Source: an uncultured Arachnia sp.
GTDB taxonomy: Bacteria > Actinomycetota > Actinomycetes > Propionibacteriales > Propionibacteriaceae
Assembly (NCBI GenBank): GCA_947493705.1
Contig: CANLSH010000030.1
Span: 1 to 43,307 of the forward strand
Reading direction: 5' to 3'
Length of the DNA: 43,307 nucleotides
Part shown: in pieces, positions 17,131-27,159 of the stretch
Layout: each line of letters begins with the position of its first letter
Position numbering within the stretch: position 1 is the first letter of the stretch
Notes under the pieces: generated by a model
What the model saw: the letters and a program-made list of their open reading frames with translations, nothing else
Database searches by the model: none
What the model was told of the DNA's origin: nothing
Translations under genes and position numbers: made by a program

Positions 17131-18315
17131 TTATCCTTCTCCATCCGGCTTCACGCCGTTGTTCGGTAGGTACTGCTCCAATAGTGTGCGGTACTCCTCG
17201 CCGATCTGTTGCCACGTCAAGCCTGATTTATGGCGATGCCGTGCGGCCACGGTCATGTGGGCGATGCGAGACGGAGAGTCCAAGATTCTGTCCAAGTGCC
17301 CCGCCACCTCTTCCGCGCTCTTGAAGTACGCTTGATCTTCACCGGCAGTCCACCGGTTGTAGGCATTGTCGTGGGCCAGAACCGGGTTACCGGCGCCCAG
17401 CGCCTCCACGAGTGAAGGGTTCGTGCCGCCCACTGTGTGGCCGTGCAGATACATCGCACTGTGGAACCGCAGCGGTTGGACGACCTCAGGATCGAAGATG
17501 GCACCGAGGAATACCACGTCTTCGGAGGCTGCCTCCATTACTTGACGATGGTAGGGATCCTCATCTGGTCGGTATTCTCCTAGAACGGCCAGTTTGAAGC
17601 CCCTGTCCCGCATGGAGAATCCCTTGACCAACTCGAGGATGGAGTTCTCCGGAATGGGACGACATATGAGCGACAGATATTTCCCCGGCTCCAAGCCGAG
17701 GGCGGTCACACGCGTCTCCTCGGCCTTGAGCACCTCGTCAGCTCCGTAGGCAATCATGGTGATTTTGCGTCGTGGGGCCCGCGTCCAGAGATACTTCTCG
17801 ATCTCTGGGTGATCCGCGATGAGATGATGACCGACGGCTGCCGAGAATCTCTCGTTGATGTATAAAATGGTTTGCCGCGCAAGGCCCCAACGGGAGCGGG
17901 ACCATTCAATCCCGTCCATGTTGATCACCAGCGGGATCCGTTTGATGCGCTGCCATGTGTTGAAGATCCCCGTGTTGTAGCCGAACACGAGGCATAGGTC
18001 AGTAAAACCACTTGTGTGCCTCACGCACTTGAGGTCAAATAAAGAGGTTCCACGCCAACCCGGCAGGTCGATTGGTACGTTGACGCGCTCAACTCCTTGC
18101 CATTCGTCGTAGGTAATTTCCCCTTTGCCGGGCCTCTGACAGTAGACGATGACCCGCCAACCAGCGGCGGCCAAGTGCAGACCCACCTTTTCTGCCGCAG
18201 TCTCAAAACCGCCGTAGTTGGCCGGAACCCCATGAGTTCCCAAGATACGGACCGTCGGTCTGTCATCGACCTGGACGTCCGCAGATTGCTTCGGTGGGAT
18301 CGGGTTGGTGGTCAA
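17131..18315 (-). CDS. DUF1972-containing family-4 glycosyltransferase (rhamnosyltransferase-like)
   Basis: The 394-residue protein carries the DUF1972 N-terminal domain (ILGTHGVPANYGGFETAAE near residue 25) followed by a GT4 domain with GGTNPSLVEALGAGNPVLAHD near 300. The family includes the WchF/Cps2T beta-1,4-rhamnosyltransferases that add the second sugar in streptococcal capsule; with dTDP-rhamnose genes 1-4 kb away, rhamnose transfer is a reasonable guess. The start is TTG at 18315 with GAGGAG 8 nt upstream. It is first in the four-gene operon 18315-13935; the next gene starts 5 nt after its stop. Confidence 0.85.
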   Translation of the reverse strand: MTTNPIPPKQSADVQVDDRPTVRILGTHGVPANYGGFETAAEKVGLHLAAAGWRVIVYCQRPGKGEITYDEWQGVERVNVPIDLPGWRGTSLFDLKCVRHTSGFTDLCLVFGYNTGIFNTWQRIKRIPLVINMDGIEWSRSRWGLARQTILYINERFSAAVGHHLIADHPEIEKYLWTRAPRRKITMIAYGADEVLKAEETRVTALGLEPGKYLSLICRPIPENSILELVKGFSMRDRGFKLAVLGEYRPDEDPYHRQVMEAASEDVVFLGAIFDPEVVQPLRFHSAMYLHGHTVGGTNPSLVEALGAGNPVLAHDNAYNRWTAGEDQAYFKSAEEVAGHLDRILDSPSRIAHMTVAARHRHKSGLTWQQIGEEYRTLLEQYLPNNGVKPDGEG

Positions 18316-18357
18316 GCTGTTCGCTCCTCGACCGGGGGGGTGCTGGGCAACACAGCC

Positions 18358-18363
18358 ATTTTA
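18358..18363 (-). promoter_or_regulatory. Possible -10 box of the 18315-13935 operon
   Basis: TAAAAT on the minus strand, 42 nt upstream of the TTG start, leaving a leader that contains the GAGGAG ribosome site. The surrounding sequence is AT-richer than its neighbours. No convincing -35 box. Confidence 0.4.
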
Positions 18364-18633
18364 GTAGTCACGTTTCTATCTCTCGCGCAGCAGCGATCAT
18401 ATTTCCCGCCGATGTTGGTCGACTCATGATTGCACAGCATCTCCCACATCGCGAAGATTTCAAGACCTCCGGTGAGCGCACACGTTTCAGCGACGCTCAT
18501 CGTTTGCAACTCGTCCAAGGGATGCCCGCGCTGACCGCCCTGTAGCTCTGGCCAATGCGCGAATCTCGATTCTTCCGTTAGACTTCGATGTAGTCGCGGG
18601 CCGGGGGGTCTGCACTCGTGACGTTAGGTGACC
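18364..18633. other. Divergent intergenic region between GT4 and cytidylyltransferase genes
   Basis: About 270 bp with no convincing gene. It must hold promoters for both flanking genes. Nothing resembling an RNA gene, terminator or operator was recognised. Confidence 0.4.
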
Positions 18634-19092
18634 ATGACTGTACGCATCGGCTATGCCGCTGGCGGCTACGACCTGTTTCATGTAGGGCACCTGAACATTT
18701 TGCGACGTGCCAAGGAGCACTGCGATGTTCTCGTCGCCGGAGTGGTCAGTGATGAAATGCTCCGCCAGGTCAAAGGGATTGAGCCCATCATCCCGACGGA
18801 GGAACGCGCTGAAATCGTCCGCAACGTCAAGTGCGTCGACGATGTCTTCATCGAGCGGGTCCCAGAGAAGCTGGACGTGTGGCGTGAAGTAGGGTTCACG
18901 CACTTCTTCAAGGGTGACGACTGGCGTGGCACTGACAAGGGCAGGCGCTTAGAGATGCAGTTCGCCACAGTTGGGGTAGAAATCGTCTACTTTCCCTACA
19001 CAGTTCATACGTCGAGCTCACACCTGCGACGCGCCCTCGAACTGCTGCAGGAAGACTCCGCGAGCTTGGCTGGCAGTATCAGTTACGCCTGA
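18634..19092 (+). CDS. TagD-like cytidylyltransferase (nucleotidyltransferase, HxGH family)
   Basis: The 152-residue protein is close to the usual length of glycerol-3-phosphate cytidylyltransferase. GGYDLFHVGHLNILRRA holds the HVGH nucleotide-binding motif (16-19). VKCVDDVF, FFKGDDW and a C-terminal VHTSSSHLRR segment sit where TagD has its RTEGISTT motif; here the motif is altered, so the substrate may not be glycerol phosphate. The reaction would be CTP + phospho-alcohol giving CDP-alcohol + pyrophosphate in the cytoplasm. A CDP-alcohol phosphotransferase at 13206 is the obvious consumer. ATG at 18634 (AGG 5 nt upstream) is preferred over GTG at 18628. Confidence 0.83.
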   Translation: MTVRIGYAAGGYDLFHVGHLNILRRAKEHCDVLVAGVVSDEMLRQVKGIEPIIPTEERAEIVRNVKCVDDVFIERVPEKLDVWREVGFTHFFKGDDWRGTDKGRRLEMQFATVGVEIVYFPYTVHTSSSHLRRALELLQEDSASLAGSISYA

Positions 19093-19184
19093 GCGCTTTC
19101 AGTCCTTGGGGTCGCAGTTATGCTGCTGCCTCCTGTCAAGCGGCATCTCTTCGATTCCGCGCCATAGTGTCTGTAACCGTCATC

Positions 19185-19213
19185 GCCGCGGGCCACGTCA
19201 CGTGAACCGCGGC
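19185..19213. terminator. Possible bidirectional terminator hairpin
   Basis: GCCGCGG (19185-19191) pairs with CCGCGGC (19207-19213); the loop itself contains CACGTCACGTG. It lies between the convergent cytidylyltransferase and rfbA genes. There is no T tract. Confidence 0.4.
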
Positions 19214-19222
19214 TCTGAGGCG

Positions 19223-21179
<1,957 letters not shown>

Positions 21180-21180
21180 C

Positions 21181-22596
21181 ATGGCAGCTCCCACCATGAC
21201 GGTACGCGACACTTCCATCCCGGGGCTACTGGTCCTCGACCTCGTGCTCCACGGTGATGACCGCGGCTGGTTCAAGGAGAACTGGCAGCGCGCCAAGATG
21301 ACCGAACTCGGCCTCCCCGACTTCGGCCCCGTCCAGCACAGCGTGGCCAGGAACGCCACGGCAGGCGTGACGCGAGGATTCCACGCCGAACCGTGGGACA
21401 AGCTGGTCTCCGTCGCCGCCGGACGGATCTTCGGTGCCTGGGTGGACCTCCGCGCCGGAGAAAACTTCGGCACCGTGGAGACACTGGAACTGGGACCGGA
21501 GACGGCGGTGTTCGTGCCCCGGGGCGTCGCCAACAGCTACCAGACACTGGACGACGAGACGGTCTACTCCTACCTCGTGAACGATCACTGGAGCCCGGAG
21601 AAGCGAAAAGCCTACGGCTACGTCAACCTCGCCGACGAAACGCTGGGAGTGCAGTGGCCCATCCCACTGGCCGAGGCGACGATGTCTGACGCCGACGTCG
21701 CCCACCCACGGCTCGCGGACATTTCCCCGGTACGCGAACGCGACACCGTGGTGATCGGCGCAGACGGCCAACTCGGCACGGCACTCATGGTGCAGATCCC
21801 CACGGCCATCGGCATGACTCGTTCAACGCTCGACCTGGCGGAGCCGGACTCGTTCACCTCCGTCGACTGGTCCAGTGTGGGCACCATCATCAATGCCGCC
21901 GCCTACACCGCCGTCGACGACGCCGAGACCACAGCCGGTCGACGTGCTGCATGGGCTGCCAATGTTGAGGGAGTGGCACGGTTGTGCCGGATCGCTGAAC
22001 AACATCGCATCACGCTGGTCCACATCTCCAGCGACTACGTCTTCGACGGCACCGTGGAGGAGCACGACGAGGACGAAGCGCTGTCGCCGTTGGGCGTCTA
22101 CGGCCAGACCAAGGCAGCGGGTGACGCACTCGTCGGGCAGTTGCAGCGCCACCACGTGGTGCGGACGAGTTGGGTGATCGGCTCGGGACGCAACTTCGTC
22201 TCCACCATGATCGACCTCGCCGAGCGTGGCGTCTCCCCGGCTGTGGTGGATGACCAGTACGGGCGGCTGACATTCGTCGAGGATCTGGCAGCTGGCATCG
22301 ACCATCTGCTGCACTCGGGCGCACCGTCTGGAACGTGGAACCTGACCAACACCGGGCAGGTGCAGTCCTGGGCGGACATCGCAGGCGACGTCTTCGAACT
22401 CTGTGGCCGGGACCGCAGCGACATCACCAGTGTGACGACGGATGAGTACGCGAAGCAGCAGCCGGAACGTCCCACGGCGCCCCGGCCCCGCCACAGTGCG
22501 CTACGTCTGGATCGGATCAGTGATGCGGGATTCCGGCCCCCGGATGCGCGAGAACGCCTGCACGCGTACGTCGCTGATCGGTTGGCGTCGCGCTGA
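21181..22596 (+). CDS. rfbCD: Bifunctional dTDP-4-dehydrorhamnose 3,5-epimerase / reductase
   Basis: The 471-residue protein fuses the last two enzymes of dTDP-L-rhamnose synthesis. Residues ~1-185 are RmlC-like: DRGWFKENWQRAKM, HSVARNATAGVTRGFHAEPWDK (catalytic His) and VPRGVANSYQTL. Residues ~190-471 are RmlD-like: VIGADGQLGTAL (NADPH site), NAAAYTAVDDAE, SSDYVFDG and YGQTKAAGD (Tyr/Lys). Such fusions are known in several actinobacteria; the joining makes equal amounts and may pass the unstable keto sugar directly. It starts 1 nt after rfbB with no strong ribosome site, so it depends on coupling. Confidence 0.94.
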   Translation: MAAPTMTVRDTSIPGLLVLDLVLHGDDRGWFKENWQRAKMTELGLPDFGPVQHSVARNATAGVTRGFHAEPWDKLVSVAAGRIFGAWVDLRAGENFGTVETLELGPETAVFVPRGVANSYQTLDDETVYSYLVNDHWSPEKRKAYGYVNLADETLGVQWPIPLAEATMSDADVAHPRLADISPVRERDTVVIGADGQLGTALMVQIPTAIGMTRSTLDLAEPDSFTSVDWSSVGTIINAAAYTAVDDAETTAGRRAAWAANVEGVARLCRIAEQHRITLVHISSDYVFDGTVEEHDEDEALSPLGVYGQTKAAGDALVGQLQRHHVVRTSWVIGSGRNFVSTMIDLAERGVSPAVVDDQYGRLTFVEDLAAGIDHLLHSGAPSGTWNLTNTGQVQSWADIAGDVFELCGRDRSDITSVTTDEYAKQQPERPTAPRPRHSALRLDRISDAGFRPPDARERLHAYVADRLASR

Positions 22597-22633
22597 GCAT
22601 CGCCGCATTGGAGGGGAACCGTACTGAGACGGA

Positions 22634-22639
22634 TACGGT
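22634..22639 (+). promoter_or_regulatory. -10 box of the 22646 gene (leaderless)
   Basis: TACGGT followed by 6 nt (GGTGTC) and ATG at 22646. Confidence 0.5.
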
Positions 22640-22645
22640 GGTGTC

Positions 22646-23185
22646 ATGACGGAAGCACAACCCCCTGCGCTGCATCCCGATCTGGAGCGTGCACGGTACG
22701 GAAAGAACCACGACGGTGATCGCTTCGTGGGCTTCTGGTTGGAACTGATCACCCAGGCACGTCAGTATCGGGGACGAGCGGATGCGCGACAGGCCCGACG
22801 CACCCTGGAGCGCTTCTGGGCACGCCCAGAGGTTCGCCGGGCGGTGGAGTCGGTCGGGGTGTCGGCCGTCCATGAGCAATTGCTCGACGCTGCCGCGGTG
22901 TATTACTCCACCTGCCTTACTGACCCGCAGTATTCCAGCACCCTGTGGCGCACCAACCGCATCGAGCCCCAGAAGTTGCGCATGAAGATGGCCAAGGAAA
23001 CCGCCGGCACCTTGGCGCTCATGGCCGACAGCGAAGGGCTCACCGGAACGTCGCAGATACTCCCCACCCTCCTGACCGACGGACTGCTGCAGACACTCGC
23101 GCCGTACGGGGCCGAGGAATTGGGCCGCGCCGTTGCCGGGGACCCCTCAGCTGTGCGCGCCCTGGAGGCAGCGGAGAAGCCCTGA
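22646..23185 (+). CDS. Unrecognised 179-aa helical protein
   Basis: I do not recognise the family. The protein is soluble, with no signal peptide or membrane segment, and reads as mostly alpha-helical. The first half is rich in Arg/Glu/Gln helices (RADARQARRTLERFWARPEVRRAVES), the middle has AAVYYSTCLTDPQYSSTLW and KLRMKMAKETAGTLALMA, and the end GLLQTLAPYGAEELGRAVAG. Codon use matches the neighbours and the frame has a leaderless-type promoter, supporting a real gene. It follows rfbCD by 49 nt but has its own -10 box, so a role in rhamnose metabolism is not implied. Confidence 0.75.
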   Translation: MTEAQPPALHPDLERARYGKNHDGDRFVGFWLELITQARQYRGRADARQARRTLERFWARPEVRRAVESVGVSAVHEQLLDAAAVYYSTCLTDPQYSSTLWRTNRIEPQKLRMKMAKETAGTLALMADSEGLTGTSQILPTLLTDGLLQTLAPYGAEELGRAVAGDPSAVRALEAAEKP

Positions 23186-23290
23186 GCGGTTCCATGAGAT
23201 CTGGTGGGGACGGTAGTGACTGGGTCCAAATGCGCGAAGGATGAAACGCCTCCACAAACATGTGTCCGGCATGGCGTATCCCGACGTGCG

Positions 23291-23320
23291 TCGGATGAGC
23301 CGTCGCTGCGGCCCATCCGA
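23291..23320. terminator. Bidirectional terminator hairpin
   Basis: TCGGATGAGCCG (23291-23302) pairs with CGGCCCATCCGA (23309-23320) over 12 bp with one G-T type mismatch and a 6-nt loop. It lies between the convergent 22646 gene and the UDP-glucose dehydrogenase gene. Confidence 0.65.
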
Positions 23321-23330
23321 GCAGCCTCCG

Positions 23331-24494
23331 TCAGTCGGCCTGGTAGATGTCGCGGGTGTAGATCCGGTCTGCGTACTCCGCGAGTTCCGGTGCAGCCCGG
23401 TTGGCGAGAATCAGATCGGAGCGCTCCAAGAACTCGTCCAGATCGTTGACGACTTCAGCATCACGATAGACAGAGGATGAGATCACGGGTTCGTGAATGA
23501 TCACGTTCGCTCCTGCAGTGATCAGCCGCTTGATCACCCCTTGCACGGAGGACTCCCTGATGTTGTCCGAGCCCGTTTTCATGGTCAACCGATACACGCC
23601 GACTGTCTTCGGGTTTCGCGATAACACGTCCTGAGCGATGAAATCCTGGCGAGTCTGATTCGAATCCACGACGGCACGGATGAGGTTCTGGGGAACATCC
23701 CTGTAGTTGGCCAACAGCTGCTGGCTGTCCTTCGGAAGACAGTAGCCCCCGTAGCCGAAGCTCGGATTGTTGTAGAAACTGCCAATACGGGGATCCATAC
23801 CCACACCGTCGAGCAGCATCTTGGTGTTCAGACCCCGCTGGGCGGCGAACGTGTCCAGCTCGTTGAAGTAGGCCACGCGCATCGCGAGGTAGGTGTTGGC
23901 AAAGAGTTTGATTGCCTCCGCTTCCGTCGAGTGGGTGAGAAGGACGGGTGTGGAGCCATGAGCACATTCCTGGAGGATCCTCGCGAACTCTTCGGCGTCC
24001 TCTCCGGGGTCACTGACCACGATCCTTGAAGGATAAAGATTGTCGTGGAGAGCTTGCCCCTCGCGCAGGAACTCGGGGGAGAACAGAATCCGTAGCCGCG
24101 GTCTCTTCTCACGGGTGCGTGCAGTGAATCCCACCGGCACTGTGGATTTGATGACGACAGTGGCATCGGGGGCCAGGTCCTGTACTTGGTCGAGGACATC
24201 CTCGATCGACGATGTGTCGAACTCCATCAGTTCAGAGTCGTAGTTGGTGGGCGTGGCTATGACCACAAAACGAGAATCCGGCATCGCATCGGCAGCTTCG
24301 GTGGTTGCACGGAGGTTCAGGTCCACGTCGGAGAAGAATCGTTCCAAGTCAGGATCGACGATGGGACTGATCCGTCGATTGACACCCTCGACGCGCTCCG
24401 CATTGATGTCCACCGCCACGACCTCGTGCTGCTGCGACAAAAGCGCCGCACTCGCCAGCCCGACGTACCCCAGACCAACCACACAAATCTGCAT
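23331..24494 (-). CDS. UDP-glucose 6-dehydrogenase family protein
   Basis: The 387-residue NAD-dependent enzyme oxidises a UDP-sugar C6 alcohol to the acid, giving UDP-glucuronate in the typical case. MQICVVGLGYVGLASAALL binds NAD; IKSTVPVGFT, FSPEFLREGQAL, and FGYGGYCLPKDSQQL with the catalytic Cys follow in the order of the Ugd/WbpA family. The 387-aa length and ending fit Ugd enzymes of Gram-positive capsule clusters. ATG at 24494 has AAGGAG 7 nt upstream. It is a separate transcript from the rhamnose genes but would supply the uronic acid for the same polysaccharide. UDP-N-acetylhexosamine dehydrogenases are the alternative. Confidence 0.9.
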   Translation of the reverse strand: MQICVVGLGYVGLASAALLSQQHEVVAVDINAERVEGVNRRISPIVDPDLERFFSDVDLNLRATTEAADAMPDSRFVVIATPTNYDSELMEFDTSSIEDVLDQVQDLAPDATVVIKSTVPVGFTARTREKRPRLRILFSPEFLREGQALHDNLYPSRIVVSDPGEDAEEFARILQECAHGSTPVLLTHSTEAEAIKLFANTYLAMRVAYFNELDTFAAQRGLNTKMLLDGVGMDPRIGSFYNNPSFGYGGYCLPKDSQQLLANYRDVPQNLIRAVVDSNQTRQDFIAQDVLSRNPKTVGVYRLTMKTGSDNIRESSVQGVIKRLITAGANVIIHEPVISSSVYRDAEVVNDLDEFLERSDLILANRAAPELAEYADRIYTRDIYQAD

Positions 24495-24600
24495 TCATGA
24501 ACTCCTTGTCACATGGCCCAGTGCTCCGTTGAGCTCGAACGATGTGTAGAGGCTACAACACCCCTTTTGTACATATATTTCGGGTCGTGGCTTCCCGGGT

Positions 24601-25344
24601 TTACTCAACCTTCATTTTCGTGCGATCAATTACTGCGTGGACAATGCACACCGCGATGAGCCCCACGGCCGCCCCGCTGATTGATGACGTCACTGTCGTG
24701 AAGACCAGCGCCCGACGATCCATGGGGTCCTGCATGGTGGTGACCTTCAGGGCGACGGCCAGGAGGGCGCCGGTGAAGACCAGCGCGGGGGCGACGGCAG
24801 CAGTGACCGGTTGACGTCGCGGGGAGTGATGTGTCCGGCGCTGGCGGAACCCGACCCAGAGCACGATGGCGAATCCGATGGCCCCGCTTGCGTACTGGAG
24901 GTAACGGTAGCCAGCCATCGGGCCCCGAGGACTGGGATAAGTGGCCGCCAATGGGGCGAGACTGCTGCCCCAGTACCCCGCATGGGTGAACGAATCCCAC
25001 ACGACGTGCGTGGCGGCGCCAATCATCACCGCCAACGCCACGGCCCACCACTGGGGCATCGGGCCCGTGGGTAGGCGCCACCGTTCACGGATGGGAGTGG
25101 GGGCGACGTCATGCAGGATGGGCGCGAGCCCTCGCCAGACCAGCCATAGGGCCAACCCGAACACCAGGTCCCACGTCACGATGCTCAACGCGCTGTGGGT
25201 GAGGCGTCGGGAGATCGAGGCGCCGAACGGCAGAAAGTAGGTCAGGTCCGGGCTCATACTGCCTGCGACGAGCGCCGCGAAGGGCAGGTGGAAGCGCCCA
25301 CGCAGTGGCAGTACGGCCGCGACGTGGGCGGGGGTGAAGGGCAT
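24601..25344 (-). CDS. DUF4184 family membrane protein
   Basis: The 247-residue protein starts MPFTPAHVAAVLPL, the hallmark of DUF4184. It has five or six hydrophobic segments and keeps SPDLTYFLPF, LTHSAL and GAATHVVWDSFTHAGYW, where conserved Asp/His residues recall membrane-bound metal-dependent hydrolases (YdjM-like). The function is unknown. The -10 box TATCCT lies 6 nt before the ATG, so it is transcribed separately from the cardiolipin synthase gene upstream. Confidence 0.85.
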   Translation of the reverse strand: MPFTPAHVAAVLPLRGRFHLPFAALVAGSMSPDLTYFLPFGASISRRLTHSALSIVTWDLVFGLALWLVWRGLAPILHDVAPTPIRERWRLPTGPMPQWWAVALAVMIGAATHVVWDSFTHAGYWGSSLAPLAATYPSPRGPMAGYRYLQYASGAIGFAIVLWVGFRQRRTHHSPRRQPVTAAVAPALVFTGALLAVALKVTTMQDPMDRRALVFTTVTSSISGAAVGLIAVCIVHAVIDRTKMKVE

Positions 25345-25350
25345 GGGTCG

Positions 25351-25356
25351 AGGATA
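25351..25356 (-). promoter_or_regulatory. -10 box of DUF4184 gene (leaderless)
   Basis: TATCCT on the minus strand followed by 6 nt (CGACCC) and ATG at 25344. Confidence 0.6.
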
Positions 25357-25417
25357 GGCAGTTCGGCCACTGAACAGAATTCTGGTCAGTGAGCATGACC
25401 GATGCGGGCTGGAGCGC

Positions 25418-27067
25418 CTACATCAGCGGCGCGAACACCCGGAGAACGGCCTGGAGCATTTTCTTGACGACATTGGTGTCAGTGAGGTCCTCCAGGTGGA
25501 CTTGCCGGGACACTGCGAGTGTGGCCTCCACGTCGCGTCGGAGTTCGGCCAGGGCAGGACTCTTGTACATCCAGACGGCGCATTCCTGGTGGAGGTAGAA
25601 GCTGCGGAAATCGAAGTTGATGGTGCCCACCATTCCCATGTGGTCGTCCACGAGCATGGATTTGGCGTGGATGAAGCCGGGGGTGTACTCCCAGATCTCA
25701 ACGCCGGCCTCCAACAGGGGCCGGTAGTAGGAGTGCGTCGCGAGATCGACGTACCACTTGTCCGGGATGCCGGGGACGACGATGCGTACCTGGATGCCGG
25801 ATTTGGCGGTGTCACCCAGCTGAGTGATCATGGCGTCGCTCACCACGAGGTAGGGCGTGAAGATGTCGACGCTTCTCGTGGCCGCCTGCATGAGGTGCTG
25901 GTAGCTGTCGGAGCCGAGCGACATCTCATCGAACGGGGAATCGTCGAAAGGCGCCACCAGGCCCCGGCCGCTCTGCCCGCTCACGGCGGGAACATCCGAT
26001 CCGCTGGATTGGGGCGGGTCGATGGCTGTGGGGCCCACGGGCAGGAAGGGGGCGTAATCGACATGGGACTTGCTGGCGATCTCCCACATCTGTAGGAACA
26101 TGACCGTCAATCCCCAGGCACCCGGACCCTCCAGCCGCAGTACGGTGTCCTTCCAATGGCCGAAGCGTTCGATCTCATTGATGTACTCATCGGCGATGTT
26201 GATGCCGCCGGTGAAGGCGATCTTCCCGTCGATACTGAGGATTTTGCGATGGTCTCGATTCTGGAACGTCAGTGTGAAACCGAGCCCGACAGGGTTGACG
26301 GGGATGACGGCGATGCCGGCATCGTCGCAGCGCTGCCTAAAGTCAGTGGGGAGTGTGAAGAAGCAACCGAGATCATCGTAGAGAAAGCGGACGTCCAGAC
26401 CTTCAGCAGCCTTGGCCCCCATCGCGTCGATGAGCCGATCCAGCATCCTGCCGCCCTCGACGATGAAGTACTCTGCGAAGACATAGTGCTCGGCTTTGCC
26501 GATGGCCTCGATCATGGCGTCGAAGCCCAACTCACCGAGCGGGTAGTAGGCCGTGTCCGTGTCGTTGAAGATGCGGTACTGGCTGGTGTTCTCCAGATAG
26601 GTGAACTGTCGCCAGACAGTGGGCGACACCTTGCCCTCGGGAAGCACGACGGGAGGCAGCAGCTGAAGCGCTTCGCCAGCCCTCTCGATTGAGGTGTCCA
26701 AGCGGGCCCGTTGGGACTTCGTCATGACGACCGCGCCGTAGAACAGGTAGAACACAGAACCCAGCAGGGGCACCAACAGGACCGGGATGATCCAGGCCAG
26801 CTTGTAGGTGGTTTCGCGTTTCCCATTCAGGATGAACAGCACCACGATGATGGAGAGCGCAGTCTGAATGCCCAGAATGGCCGATGACCACTCTGCGAAG
26901 AACGTCACAGCGGCGATGAGAACCAGCAGCTGCACGCCGAAAGCCAGCGCGATGACGACGGCGCGCCCCCACGTCGTTGCCCATCGACGCAGGGAGGAGT
27001 GTTTGTGAGCGCGCTCCACATCCGGCTTGGTGGTGGTATCGAGTGTCCGAGTGGTCATGGTCTCCAT
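25418..27067 (-). CDS. cls: Cardiolipin synthase (phospholipase D superfamily)
   Basis: The 549-residue membrane-anchored enzyme condenses two phosphatidylglycerols, or PG with another phospholipid, to make cardiolipin. Two hydrophobic helices near residues 30-105 precede two HKD motifs: HRKILSID (with GGINIADEY after it) and HAKSMLVDD (with GTINFDFRSF after it). Length and order match bacterial Cls. The sequence between the motifs contains a low-complexity insert (PPQSSGSDVPAVSGQSGRG). ATG at 27067 or ATG at 27058 could be the start; the second has GGAG 3 nt upstream and neither has an ideal site. Confidence 0.92.
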   Translation of the reverse strand: METMTTRTLDTTTKPDVERAHKHSSLRRWATTWGRAVVIALAFGVQLLVLIAAVTFFAEWSSAILGIQTALSIIVVLFILNGKRETTYKLAWIIPVLLVPLLGSVFYLFYGAVVMTKSQRARLDTSIERAGEALQLLPPVVLPEGKVSPTVWRQFTYLENTSQYRIFNDTDTAYYPLGELGFDAMIEAIGKAEHYVFAEYFIVEGGRMLDRLIDAMGAKAAEGLDVRFLYDDLGCFFTLPTDFRQRCDDAGIAVIPVNPVGLGFTLTFQNRDHRKILSIDGKIAFTGGINIADEYINEIERFGHWKDTVLRLEGPGAWGLTVMFLQMWEIASKSHVDYAPFLPVGPTAIDPPQSSGSDVPAVSGQSGRGLVAPFDDSPFDEMSLGSDSYQHLMQAATRSVDIFTPYLVVSDAMITQLGDTAKSGIQVRIVVPGIPDKWYVDLATHSYYRPLLEAGVEIWEYTPGFIHAKSMLVDDHMGMVGTINFDFRSFYLHQECAVWMYKSPALAELRRDVEATLAVSRQVHLEDLTDTNVVKKMLQAVLRVFAPLM

Positions 27068-27114
27068 TGTCTCGCGTCAGGAACAGATGTCAGCAACATT
27101 GACCGGTGATGGAC

Positions 27115-27144
27115 GACGCCGCCCCCAAATTCGGGGGCGGCGTC
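27115..27144. terminator. Strong GC-rich terminator hairpin
   Basis: GACGCCGCCCCC (27115-27126) pairs perfectly with GGGGGCGGCGTC (27133-27144), 12 bp, with a 6-nt loop AAATTC. It lies just downstream of the alcohol dehydrogenase stop (27160, minus strand) and upstream of cls. No T run, as is common in high-GC Gram-positives. Confidence 0.75.
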
Positions 27145-27159
27145 TGACAGGCATCACGT

